In this document: one piece after another, positions 1-5,130 of the stretch | How positions within the stretch are numbered: position 1 is the stretch's first letter | How the letters are laid out: every line of letters begins with the position of its first letter | Assembly (NCBI GenBank): GCA_016208525.1 | Contig: JACQYJ010000206.1 | Location: 1-5,130 of the forward strand | Length of the DNA: 5,130 nucleotides | Direction: 5' to 3' | Origin: Deltaproteobacteria bacterium | GTDB taxonomy: Bacteria > Desulfobacterota > JAENJC01 | Notes under the pieces: model-generated | The model's database searches: none | Told to the model about the DNA's origin: nothing | What the model saw: the letters and a program-made list of their open reading frames with translations, nothing else | Translations under genes and position numbers: made by a program

Positions 1-1
1 T

Positions 2-661
2 GTGGACAGGGGCGTATTCCTTCTTCCTGACGAGGTCTCTTATGAGGATGCCACTTTTATCGAACCTCTTGCATGTGTATTGCGCGGGCAGAGGCTGGCA
101 AGGTTGCAGCCCGGGCAGAGCGTACTTGTCATAGGCAGCGGGATAGCAGGACTTCTGCATATTCAACTGGCAAAGGCGCTGGGCGCAGGGCGCATTATGG
201 CAACAGACATCAGCGACTACAGGATTAATTCAGCCCTGAGATTAGGGGCCGATGCGGTCATCAATGCAAAGGACGATGTTCCTGCCCGGGTGAGGGAACT
301 GAATGACGGAAGGCTGGCCGATGTAGTAATACTATGCGCAGGGGCAACAACGGCTATCGAGCAGGGGCTGAAATCGGTAGAGCGTTGCGGAAGCGTGCTT
401 TTCTTTGCGCCCACAAAAAATGGTGTCACCATGCCATTCTCAGTAAATGACACATTCTGGCGGAACGAGATAACCCTCACATCGTCGTATGCCGGAAGCA
501 CGGCAGACCATGCAACAGCCCTGGAGCTTATCCGCGCCGGAAGAGTAGATGTAAACGCCATGATTACCCACAGGCTGGGACTCGCTGATACAGGAAAGGG
601 TTTCCAGATGGTTGTTGATGCAAAGGACTCGCTCAAGGTTATCATTGAGCCGCAGAAGTAA
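2..661 (+). CDS. Zinc-type medium-chain dehydrogenase (Tdh/sorbitol dehydrogenase-like), 3' part only
   Basis: This is the C-terminal 219 residues of a medium-chain (MDR) alcohol or polyol dehydrogenase; family members are about 340 residues, so roughly the first 120, with most catalytic zinc ligands, lie left of the window. The GTG at position 2 is an internal codon, not the start. Visible are the FIEPLACVLRG segment near residue 21, typical of the active-site glutamate region in COG1063 enzymes, and a Rossmann fold with GSGIAG at about residues 45-50. The aspartate of ATDISDYR at about residue 69, at the end of beta-2, favours NAD(H) over NADP(H) (inference). The family oxidises secondary alcohols, polyols or threonine; the substrate cannot be read from this part. 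The gene ends in TAA and is followed after 14 bp by an iron-sulfur protein gene, probably co-transcribed. Confidence 0.88.
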   Translation: MDRGVFLLPDEVSYEDATFIEPLACVLRGQRLARLQPGQSVLVIGSGIAGLLHIQLAKALGAGRIMATDISDYRINSALRLGADAVINAKDDVPARVRELNDGRLADVVILCAGATTAIEQGLKSVERCGSVLFFAPTKNGVTMPFSVNDTFWRNEITLTSSYAGSTADHATALELIRAGRVDVNAMITHRLGLADTGKGFQMVVDAKDSLKVIIEPQK

Positions 662-675
662 CCCCCTTATTATCC

Positions 676-1950
676 ATGACTGACCTCAAAAAATATCAGG
701 AAGAGCTTTCAAAATGCAGCAAATGCGGTTTCTGCCAGGCATTCTGCCCTGTTTATGCCGTAACAGGGAGGGAGCCGGAGGTGGCCAGGGGCAGGAATGT
801 CCAACTGCTGGAAGTTTTGAAAGGAGAACTCTCAATATCTGAGATAGAGCCGGCCCTCTCAACTTGCCTCCTTTGCAGGGCATGTGTGCCTTCATGCTTC
901 ACAGGGGTCAAAACAGATGAGCTGGTTCGCGCAGGCAGGGAGGCCTTTGTAGAGGCCGGGAAAGGCGGGATCGTTCAGGAGATAGTTTTTAACTCTATCC
1001 TTCCATATCCGGTAAGAGTTGCCGTACTCCTGAAGATAGCTTTCTTTTTTAAAAGGATCGGATTTGCCTTTCTGGCAAATAAGCTTGGGATTATCACCAA
1101 CTCTTTGAGGATCGCAACTTCACTGATGGAAAACCCGCCGCGCAGGTTCCTGCGCTTAAGACCTTCACCCCAACCCACTTCAAGAGGAATTAAGGTTGCC
1201 TGGTTCAAGAGCTGCGGTTTTAATTACCTTCTCCCTGAGACAGGCGAGGCGACAATAAAACTCATTGAAGGGCTTGGATACGAAGTCGTAATCCCTGAAA
1301 ACAACTGCTGCGGCCTGCCTCCGTATGCTCATGGATACACTGAAGTTTCTAAGGACCTTGCAAGAAAGAACATAGAGGCCCTTGAAAGGCACGAAATAGT
1401 ATTGACCGAATGCGGAAGCTGTTCATCTTTTCTGAAGGAATATGCGGAACTGTTATCTGATGAACTTGTATATGCGGAGAGGGCCAGGAGAGTATCCGAA
1501 CGGGTGGTTGACTCAAATGAGTTTATTTTCAATGTGTTGACAGGGACAGTCCCGAATCTACGTCCACTCGACAAGCTCGTGGCCCGTAATTCTGGGACAG
1601 TCCCCACGTTGAAGGTAACATACCACGACCCGTGTCACCTCAGCCGTTACCAGGGTATTACCAGAGAACCGAGGGAGATTATCAAGTCTATTCCGGGGAT
1701 TGAGTTTATTGAGCTTCCGGAGGCTGACTGGTGCTGCGGCGGGGCAGGGAGCTACGGCATTACGAACAACGAGATATCTATGAAGATACTCGAAAGGAAG
1801 ATAAATAATATAAAGAAGACCGGGGCAGACATCCTTGTTACATCCTGCCCTGCCTGCATGATCCAGCTTTCTTACGGGATAAGACGGGAAGGACTAAATA
1901 TCAGGGTCATGCATGTAAATCAATTACTTGCTTTATCCCTGAAACCATGA
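676..1950 (+). CDS. (Fe-S)-binding oxidoreductase subunit, GlcF/GlpC-like, with two CCG domains
   Basis: The 424-residue protein has the architecture of glycolate oxidase subunit GlcF and anaerobic glycerol-3-phosphate dehydrogenase subunit GlpC, which pass electrons from a flavin dehydrogenase towards quinone or other acceptors. Two ferredoxin-type [4Fe-4S] motifs lie at C14-C17-C20-C24 (followed by Pro) and C64-C67-C70-C74 (followed by Phe). Two CCG (cysteine-rich, heterodisulfide-reductase-like) domains follow: C180, C211-C212, C246xxC249, and C320 (DPCH), C353-C354, C391xxC394. All expected cysteines are present. Residues about 289-312, between the CCG domains, are encoded by an inserted palindromic repeat. 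There is no clear Shine-Dalgarno before the ATG, and the upstream dehydrogenase stops 14 bp earlier, so coupled translation is likely. A flavoprotein partner is expected nearby but is not in the window. The last 31 bp overlap the convergent glycosyltransferase gene. The exact substrate (glycolate, lactate, other hydroxy acid) is undetermined. Confidence 0.88.
   Translation: MTDLKKYQEELSKCSKCGFCQAFCPVYAVTGREPEVARGRNVQLLEVLKGELSISEIEPALSTCLLCRACVPSCFTGVKTDELVRAGREAFVEAGKGGIVQEIVFNSILPYPVRVAVLLKIAFFFKRIGFAFLANKLGIITNSLRIATSLMENPPRRFLRLRPSPQPTSRGIKVAWFKSCGFNYLLPETGEATIKLIEGLGYEVVIPENNCCGLPPYAHGYTEVSKDLARKNIEALERHEIVLTECGSCSSFLKEYAELLSDELVYAERARRVSERVVDSNEFIFNVLTGTVPNLRPLDKLVARNSGTVPTLKVTYHDPCHLSRYQGITREPREIIKSIPGIEFIELPEADWCCGGAGSYGITNNEISMKILERKINNIKKTGADILVTSCPACMIQLSYGIRREGLNIRVMHVNQLLALSLKP
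1541..1607. repeat. REP-like palindromic element inserted in frame in the Fe-S protein gene
   Basis: Two identical copies of GGGACAGTCCC (1543-1553 and 1594-1604), each itself an inverted repeat around one base, flank at 10 and 11 bp a hairpin-like core CCACTCGACAAGCTCGTGG (1564-1582) whose CCAC/GTGG ends pair. GTTGA occurs immediately on both sides (1536-1540 and 1608-1612), as a short target duplication would. Element plus one GTTGA is 72 bp, exactly 24 codons. Deleting it gives NVLKVTYHDPCH, a plain entry into the second CCG domain. Both 11-mers are read in the same frame as Gly-Thr-Val-Pro (residues 290-293 and 307-310). The GGGACAGTCCC motif and the TCGACAAGCTC core resemble, from memory, widely dispersed bacterial REP-type repeats mobilised by Y1 (RAYT/IS200-like) transposases; no transposase is present here. 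Confidence 0.7.
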
Positions 1951-3194
1951 AAATTCCTGCAGTAAGACACGGCATAGGTCTTTATGACCTTCCCGTTTCT
2001 CATCGGTTCTATTCTTTTTATCTCTGTAATTTCATCAAACAGGGAGTTGATATATGCGTCATCCTCTCTGCCGGGAGTGCTTACTAATAGGGCGTCAGCG
2101 CCTGTCCGGGGGCCTGCCCACATATTATACTGATTGAATTTATTCTCGCCCGCAAGTTCGTAAACATAAGGTTTTGACGGGATATAGAACGAAAGCTCTG
2201 CTGTAAGCTGGTGAGAAGTGGTCATTATGAAAAGAGCTTTTGAGTTGTCAAATTCCTTCTGGGGCCGCAATTCATCTAATACCTTCCCAACCTCCAACCC
2301 CAACTCCTTCCACCTGTGAAGTTCGTTTGTCCGGTCTTTTTTAATGGTAATAAGGGGGCTGACAGCCTGAACATGGACGAATATGGTAAGTATAACAGCG
2401 GTAGCAGTAACAACGGTTGCAAACACCTTTTTCCTTTGATAGCCACTCTTGAAATACAGGGATACGATGGCGATTATTGCTGTAAAATATGCCGACATCG
2501 GCCAGTTCCCCTCCACCTTTGCCCTAAGGCTTGAGTATCCGAAGAAGAGGACTACGAACGATGAAGTACAGGTCAAGAAGAGATACCTCCAGTCTTTTTC
2601 CCTTATCCATACGATTAAACTCTTTGCCATTCCCCATACGCAGGCAATGAACAGGAACGGAGAAAGTATCCCGGCCTGACTGCCTATATATTCGAACAAA
2701 GAAGGGAGTCCGGCCTTGCTCTTGACCTGAAGGCCGTGAGAAAGCTGGAACCTGAATGAAGCCCAGTCGTTCTGTGCATTCCAGATGATGACCGGCGAGA
2801 ATATAAGGAGCGCAATGACACTCCCGATATAAGGTTCTTTCCTTCTCAACCAATATCTGTGGTTCTTCGATAAGAGCAGGAATATAAGAAATGCCGGGAC
2901 AAAGAGGACCATTATGTATTTGCTCAGCATCCCGAAACCAAGGGCAATGTCTTTTAAATACCACCACTTGCCGTCGTCGGTCTTGATGGCCTTGACGCCA
3001 AAATATGATGCAAGGAGCCAAAAAAGGGCGAATGGGGTATCTATAGTTGCCAGTATCCCGCCAATTGAATAGATAAGAGTGATGTTTGTGAGCAGGGCAG
3101 AGTAAAATCCTGTTTTTTCATCAAACATATCTTTTCCCAGAAGATAGACAATGACAGTGACAGCGCTGCCGATAATAACGGAAGGAAGTCTCAC
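1920..3194 (-). CDS. GT39/GT83-type membrane glycosyltransferase (ArnT/PMT-like), major C-terminal part
   Basis: This 424-residue frame encodes most of an integral-membrane glycosyltransferase of the dolichyl/undecaprenyl-phosphate sugar transferase clan, which moves a sugar from a polyprenyl-phosphate donor onto a lipid or protein at the outer face of the inner membrane. Family signatures are VRLPSV at the start, ATIDTP (about 49-53), LGFGMLSKY (85-93), NWP (230-232) and NQYNMWAG (354-361). About eight hydrophobic segments span residues 5-275, followed by a soluble domain of about 140 residues. The GTG at 3194 is simply the first possible start in this frame and has no convincing ribosome-binding site. 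The true N-terminus, with the catalytic first loop, is encoded in another frame just upstream (3191-3343), and an intervening conserved segment is lost. The gene is therefore probably a pseudogene unless reinitiation at the GTGA overlap makes a truncated product. It is last in the rimI-pyrD operon. Confidence 0.8.
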   Translation of the reverse strand: MRLPSVIIGSAVTVIVYLLGKDMFDEKTGFYSALLTNITLIYSIGGILATIDTPFALFWLLASYFGVKAIKTDDGKWWYLKDIALGFGMLSKYIMVLFVPAFLIFLLLSKNHRYWLRRKEPYIGSVIALLIFSPVIIWNAQNDWASFRFQLSHGLQVKSKAGLPSLFEYIGSQAGILSPFLFIACVWGMAKSLIVWIREKDWRYLFLTCTSSFVVLFFGYSSLRAKVEGNWPMSAYFTAIIAIVSLYFKSGYQRKKVFATVVTATAVILTIFVHVQAVSPLITIKKDRTNELHRWKELGLEVGKVLDELRPQKEFDNSKALFIMTTSHQLTAELSFYIPSKPYVYELAGENKFNQYNMWAGPRTGADALLVSTPGREDDAYINSLFDEITEIKRIEPMRNGKVIKTYAVSYCRNFHGFRDKASN

Positions 3195-3343
3195 GACAAT
3201 GAAAGCTGAAGCCTGCGGGAAAGGTCCCAGTAATAGGCTTCATCAGGGACGAGCTCTATAAAGTTAATGTAAATGAGGCGGAAGGCTGTGGTTAAAACAA
3301 CGAGGATAAGCAGGGGCATCCGGTATCTGTTCTCAACAGTCAT
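3191..3343 (-). pseudogene. N-terminal fragment of the same GT39-type glycosyltransferase, cut off by deletion/frameshift
   Basis: The ATG at 3343 opens 50 codons ending in TGA. The peptide contains a hydrophobic first membrane segment (MPLLILVVLTTAFRLIYI) and then ELVPDEAYYWDLSRRLQLS, the canonical first extracytoplasmic loop with the acidic PDEA residues used in catalysis in this family. Homologues continue with a tyrosine-phenylalanine-DHPP-type motif and a second membrane helix before the VRLPSV segment. Here the frame stops after LQLSLS, and VRLPSV resumes in another frame, overlapping by GTGA. Roughly 20-25 residues (about 70 bp, not a multiple of three) are missing. A strong Shine-Dalgarno, GAGGAGA at 3354-3360, lies 10 nt upstream within the end of pyrD, so this ATG is the real original start. 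Confidence 0.72.
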
Positions 3344-3350
3344 CTAACTG

Positions 3351-4409
3351 TTATCTCCTCTCAATTCCAATAATATCGGCTATGTTTTTCACCCCATCCC
3401 TCTCCATCAGTTCCAGAAGTTCCTTATTTATTTTGCCGACAAGCGCCGGGCCGTGGAATATCATGGCCGAATATATCTGGACCAGGGAGGCGCCGGCCTT
3501 GAATCTCCGGTATGCCTCTTTCCCTGAGTCTATGCCGCCTGCGCTTATCAATATAGTCTTGCCGTATAGCTCACCTGCTATCGAGTCAAATATGGCAAAA
3601 TTCTTCTCACGTATCGCCTTTCCGCTTATACCTCCAAATTCCCTGGCCCCGGGCAGGAGGCTGTAGTCTGTGCTGGTGTTGGCTGCAATAATACCGGATG
3701 CGCCGTGCTCCACTGCTGTTGAACAGAGTGACACCGCGGCAGCATTATCCATATCCGGGGCTATCTTCAGAAATATGGGGCGTGACGTTACCTGTCCGGC
3801 GGTTTTAAACAGATCAGCTATGAACCGCTCATTCTGCAAATCTCTTAGCTGAGGAGTATTTGGCGATGAGATATTTATTACCAGGTAGTCGCACAGGTCT
3901 TTAAATGCGTTTATTAGCGTTTGATAATCCTTAATTGCCTCTTCCTGTGGAGTTGCCTTGTTTTTCCCAATATTAACGCCGACAGGGACTGATGCCGGAT
4001 AGATCCGTTCCATTCTTTTCAGTACGGATTCCATCCCGTCATTATTGAAACCCATTGCGTTCTGGAGACTCTCATACTCAGGAAACCTGAAGAGGCGCGG
4101 CCTTGGATTACCTTCCTGCGGAAGGGGGGTTACAGTTCCCACCTCAACAAATCCAAAACCAAGGGCGCTCATCCCCCTGATCATGGTAGCATTCTTGTCG
4201 AACCCGGCGGACAGCCCTACCGGGTTTGAAAACTTCCTGCCAAAGATTGTCTGGGTCAGGGACTCGCTTGATACAGAATACCTCCTCTTGAGCAGAGGGA
4301 GAATAAATGGCATTCCCTGGGCGAAACGTACAGCCATCTCCGTCATGTTATGAGCGGTTTCAGGGTCTATTCTGAACAATATCTTTTTCAGCTTCTTGAA
4401 GTCGCACAT
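3351..4409 (-). CDS. pyrD: Dihydroorotate dehydrogenase (quinone), class 2
   Basis: The enzyme oxidises dihydroorotate to orotate with FMN, passing electrons to membrane quinone, in de novo pyrimidine synthesis. At 352 residues it has full class 2 length, including the N-terminal helical extension (about 1-50, FRIDPETAH) that docks on the membrane and distinguishes class 2 from soluble class 1 enzymes. Motifs: FGRKFSNPVGLSAGFDKNA (56-74), GTVTPLPQEGNPRPRLFR (91-108), NAMGFNNDG (117-125), NISSPNTPQLR (179-189) with S182 aligning to the class 2 catalytic serine, FLKIAPD (213-219) with K215 as probable FMN-binding lysine, and the phosphate-binding ISAGGI..G and GASLVQIYSAMIFHGP (306-321). No key residue is missing. 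It starts 23 bp after the rimI stop. AGGAG overlaps that stop but lies 20 nt from the ATG, and a closer AGGAA is 14 nt away, so the ribosome-binding spacing is long. Second gene of the rimI-pyrD-glycosyltransferase operon. Confidence 0.96.
   Translation of the reverse strand: MCDFKKLKKILFRIDPETAHNMTEMAVRFAQGMPFILPLLKRRYSVSSESLTQTIFGRKFSNPVGLSAGFDKNATMIRGMSALGFGFVEVGTVTPLPQEGNPRPRLFRFPEYESLQNAMGFNNDGMESVLKRMERIYPASVPVGVNIGKNKATPQEEAIKDYQTLINAFKDLCDYLVINISSPNTPQLRDLQNERFIADLFKTAGQVTSRPIFLKIAPDMDNAAAVSLCSTAVEHGASGIIAANTSTDYSLLPGAREFGGISGKAIREKNFAIFDSIAGELYGKTILISAGGIDSGKEAYRRFKAGASLVQIYSAMIFHGPALVGKINKELLELMERDGVKNIADIIGIERR
3354..3360 (-). promoter_or_regulatory. Ribosome-binding site for the glycosyltransferase start
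   Basis: GAGGAGA on the minus strand, 10 nt before the ATG at 3343 and embedded in the last codons of pyrD. It fixes the original glycosyltransferase start at 3343 rather than the GTG at 3194, and the 7 bp gap to pyrD implies co-transcription. Confidence 0.65.
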
Positions 4410-4432
4410 GGATTTATTAATTATTCCTGCTC

Positions 4433-4876
4433 CTATAAAACCAGTTCCATCAGGATCGCATCCTCTCCTGTATCTCCGTAATAACCTTTTCTGATCCCTG
4501 CCTCCCTGAATCCAAAACCTTTATATAACTTCAGGGCCGCAATGTTCAGGTTCCTTACTTCCAGTAAAAAAATATTTGCACCTTTCTCTTTGGCAAACTC
4601 CAGGACATGGCCAAGGAGCTTTTTTGCGATCCCCTCCCTCCTGAACAGCTTATGCACTGCAAGGTTAAGGATATGGGCCTCATCCACTATGAGCCGGAAA
4701 GATACATAACCCAGGAGTATTCCGGCGTCGTCTTTTGCCAGGATGATACGGGAACAGGGGTTTTCAAGTTCATTCAGGAAGAGCCTTATTGACCAGGGAG
4801 TCGGGAAAGATGAGTTCTCAATCGCCAGTACGTCAGCCAAATCGGCTTCCGTCATCGGGGTCAGTCTTATCTCCAT
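4433..4876 (-). CDS. rimI: Ribosomal protein S18-alanine N-acetyltransferase
   Basis: A GNAT-fold acetyltransferase of 147 residues, the usual RimI length, which transfers acetyl from acetyl-CoA to the N-terminal alanine of ribosomal protein S18. Visible features are SSFPTPWS (22-29), the DEAHILNLAVH strand (65-75), the acetyl-CoA pyrophosphate loop RREGIAKKLL (79-88), LLEVRNLNIAALKLYKGFGF (104-123), and the C-terminal GYYGDTGEDAILM. E106 and Y118 have the same spacing as the general base and acid of Salmonella RimI (E103, Y115), so an active enzyme is expected. The ATG at 4876 is preceded by AAAGG at about 8 nt. A MITE ends 25 bp upstream of this start. First intact gene of the minus-strand operon. 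A different GNAT substrate is possible, but the RimI motifs are clear. Confidence 0.93.
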   Translation of the reverse strand: MEIRLTPMTEADLADVLAIENSSFPTPWSIRLFLNELENPCSRIILAKDDAGILLGYVSFRLIVDEAHILNLAVHKLFRREGIAKKLLGHVLEFAKEKGANIFLLEVRNLNIAALKLYKGFGFREAGIRKGYYGDTGEDAILMELVL

Positions 4877-4901
4877 TTTCCAGCCTTTATGAAGAAATCA
4901 T

Positions 4902-5032
4902 GTAACTACTCAGCCGCAAAAGAAACAATACAAAAAACCACGGAGACACAGAGTACACAGAGAAGCACAGAGAATTTCTCCGTGAAACTCCATGATCTCC
5001 GTGCTCTCTATGTCTCTGTGGTGAGTAGTTAC
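4902..5032. mobile_element. 131 bp MITE with 11 bp terminal inverted repeats and 8 bp target duplication (IS66-like ends)
   Basis: The element begins GTAACTACTCA (4902-4912) and ends with its exact reverse complement (5022-5032). Immediately outside, GAAATCAT is present on both sides (4894-4901 and 5033-5040), a perfect 8 bp target-site duplication. IS66-family insertion sequences typically have ends starting GTAA and make 8 bp duplications, so this is probably a non-autonomous IS66-derived MITE (inference). It has no transposase or intact coding capacity, and its interior is a long imperfect inverted repeat able to fold as a hairpin. The intact, identical duplications suggest a fairly recent insertion. 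Confidence 0.83.
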
Positions 5033-5128
5033 GAAATCATAGGGACGAACTCCAATGTTGTCAAGGTGTTTTTCCGCTGGTATACTCTCTTCTGTGCAGG
5101 CTGTGCCTATACAGCAAGACTGGAGGTT
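4910..5128 (-). CDS. C-terminal end of an unidentified gene upstream of rimI, running into the MITE
   Basis: A minus-strand frame enters from the right edge and stays open for 72 codons to a TGA inside the left end of the MITE. The first 32 residues look protein-like (CCIGTACTEESIPAEKHL, then DNIGVRPYDF); the last 40 are MITE-encoded and cysteine- and hydrophobic-rich, so probably meaningless. If the MITE and one target duplication are removed, the frame continues as YDFFIKAGKWR and stops with TAA at 4867-4869, overlapping the rimI start by 10 bp, a normal operon junction. This suggests the MITE hit the last codons of an upstream operon gene. I do not recognise the family. The alternative is that this stretch is non-coding promoter DNA. 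Confidence 0.42.
   Translation of the reverse strand, partial: NLQSCCIGTACTEESIPAEKHLDNIGVRPYDFVTTHHRDIESTEIMEFHGEILCASLCTLCLRGFLYCFFCG
4938..5021. repeat. Internal inverted repeat of the MITE, CCACGGAGACACAGAG type
   Basis: CCACGGAGACACAGAG (4938-4953) pairs with 5006-5021 at 14 of 16 positions. Nearer the centre, CACAGAGAA (4966-4974) pairs with TTCTCCGTG (4976-4984) at all but one position. A 25 bp A-rich stretch (4913-4937) separates the left terminal repeat from its stem with no counterpart on the right, so the hairpin is asymmetric. Repeats of this wording are, from memory, widespread in intergenic DNA of many bacterial phyla. Transcribed from either side, it would fold strongly in the leader of rimI. 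Confidence 0.7.
5036..5064 (-). promoter_or_regulatory. Putative sigma-70 promoter reading towards rimI
   Basis: TTGACA (5059-5064), a 17 bp spacer, and TATGAT (5036-5041) on the minus strand: a full -35 consensus, ideal spacing and a 5/6 -10 match. The -10 overlaps the right target duplication, so the MITE sits immediately downstream and would be transcribed as part of the rimI leader. The same bases can be read as the end of an upstream gene, so the promoter may be fortuitous or an internal promoter of the operon. Confidence 0.4.
5058..5086 (+). promoter_or_regulatory. Possible divergent sigma-70 promoter reading out of the right edge
   Basis: TTGTCA (5058-5063), a 17 bp spacer, and TATACT (5081-5086) on the plus strand. 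Its -35 is back to back with that of the minus-strand promoter on the palindromic heptamer TTGTCAA. A GGAGG at 5122-5126 could be a ribosome-binding site for a gene starting just past the window. It cannot be tested here and conflicts with a coding interpretation of the same DNA. Confidence 0.22.
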
Positions 5129-5130
5129 AT

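Noticed and set aside
217..645. A 142-codon minus-strand open frame opposite the dehydrogenase.
   Set aside because: It is antisense to clear Rossmann-fold coding sequence and has no family features of its own.
1140..1155. Perfect 7 bp inverted repeat GCGCAGG-TT-CCTGCGC inside the Fe-S protein gene, followed by a CACCCCAACCC stretch.
   Set aside because: It lies in a normal inter-domain coding linker, has no T-run and no flanking duplication; too little to call a terminator or a second inserted repeat.
2524..3021. A 165-codon open frame on the minus strand.
   Set aside because: It is a shadow of the glycosyltransferase gene in another frame, with low-complexity, Arg/Pro-rich composition and no recognisable motif.
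3191..3193. In-frame TGA as selenocysteine, or programmed frameshifting at the GTGA overlap of the glycosyltransferase.
   Set aside because: Neither would restore the missing DHPP-containing segment, and no slippery heptamer or obvious downstream selenocysteine-type stem-loop is seen.
676..3194. The two neighbouring convergent frames are both 424 codons long.
   Set aside because: The proteins are unrelated and the glycosyltransferase length depends on an artificial start; coincidence.
4938..5021. Possible CRISPR array suggested by recurring CACAGAG units.
   Set aside because: The units are unevenly spaced and are the arms of one imperfect inverted repeat within the MITE; there are no equal-length spacers.
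5055..5130. Plus-strand ATG at 5055 open to the window edge.
   Set aside because: It starts inside the putative -35 region with no ribosome-binding site, and the minus-strand frame looks more protein-like; it cannot be supported from 25 codons.

Overview
The window looks like an ordinary chromosomal stretch of a mid-G+C bacterium. The gene complement fits a Nitrospirota or Desulfobacterota-type genome: a CCG-domain iron-sulfur protein, a quinone-linked dihydroorotate dehydrogenase, a GT39-type glycosyltransferase, and small repeat elements of kinds common in such genomes. That placement is a guess from gene style; there is no rRNA or marker phylogeny here.

Layout. Positions 2-661 (+) hold the 3' part of a zinc-type medium-chain alcohol/polyol dehydrogenase. 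After a 14 bp gap comes a complete GlcF/GlpC-like iron-sulfur protein (676-1950, +), probably in the same operon. Its 3' end overlaps by 31 bp the 3' end of a convergent operon on the minus strand, which reads rimI (4433-4876), pyrD (3351-4409), then a polyprenyl-phosphate-dependent glycosyltransferase (1920-3343). The glycosyltransferase is broken: its N-terminal piece (3191-3343) and the rest (1920-3194) are in different frames, and the conserved stretch that should join them, including the DHPP motif, is absent.

Right end. Between rimI and the window edge lies a 131 bp non-coding element (4902-5032) with perfect 11 bp terminal inverted repeats and a perfect 8 bp target duplication. This is a MITE whose ends match the IS66 pattern (GTAA ends, 8 bp duplication). 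Removing it and one duplication copy joins a minus-strand reading frame entering from the right edge to a tail that overlaps the rimI start. The element therefore seems to have landed in the last codons of a gene upstream of rimI, although the same DNA also contains a near-consensus sigma-70 promoter pattern.

The other notable structure is inside the iron-sulfur gene. A 67 bp palindromic, REP-like element (two copies of GGGACAGTCCC around a hairpin, flanked by GTTGA repeats) sits in frame between the two CCG domains, adding exactly 24 codons without breaking the protein. Three of the genes here thus carry small-scale structural lesions: one tolerated insertion, one deletion, and one likely MITE disruption. 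No wholly new multi-gene system is visible.
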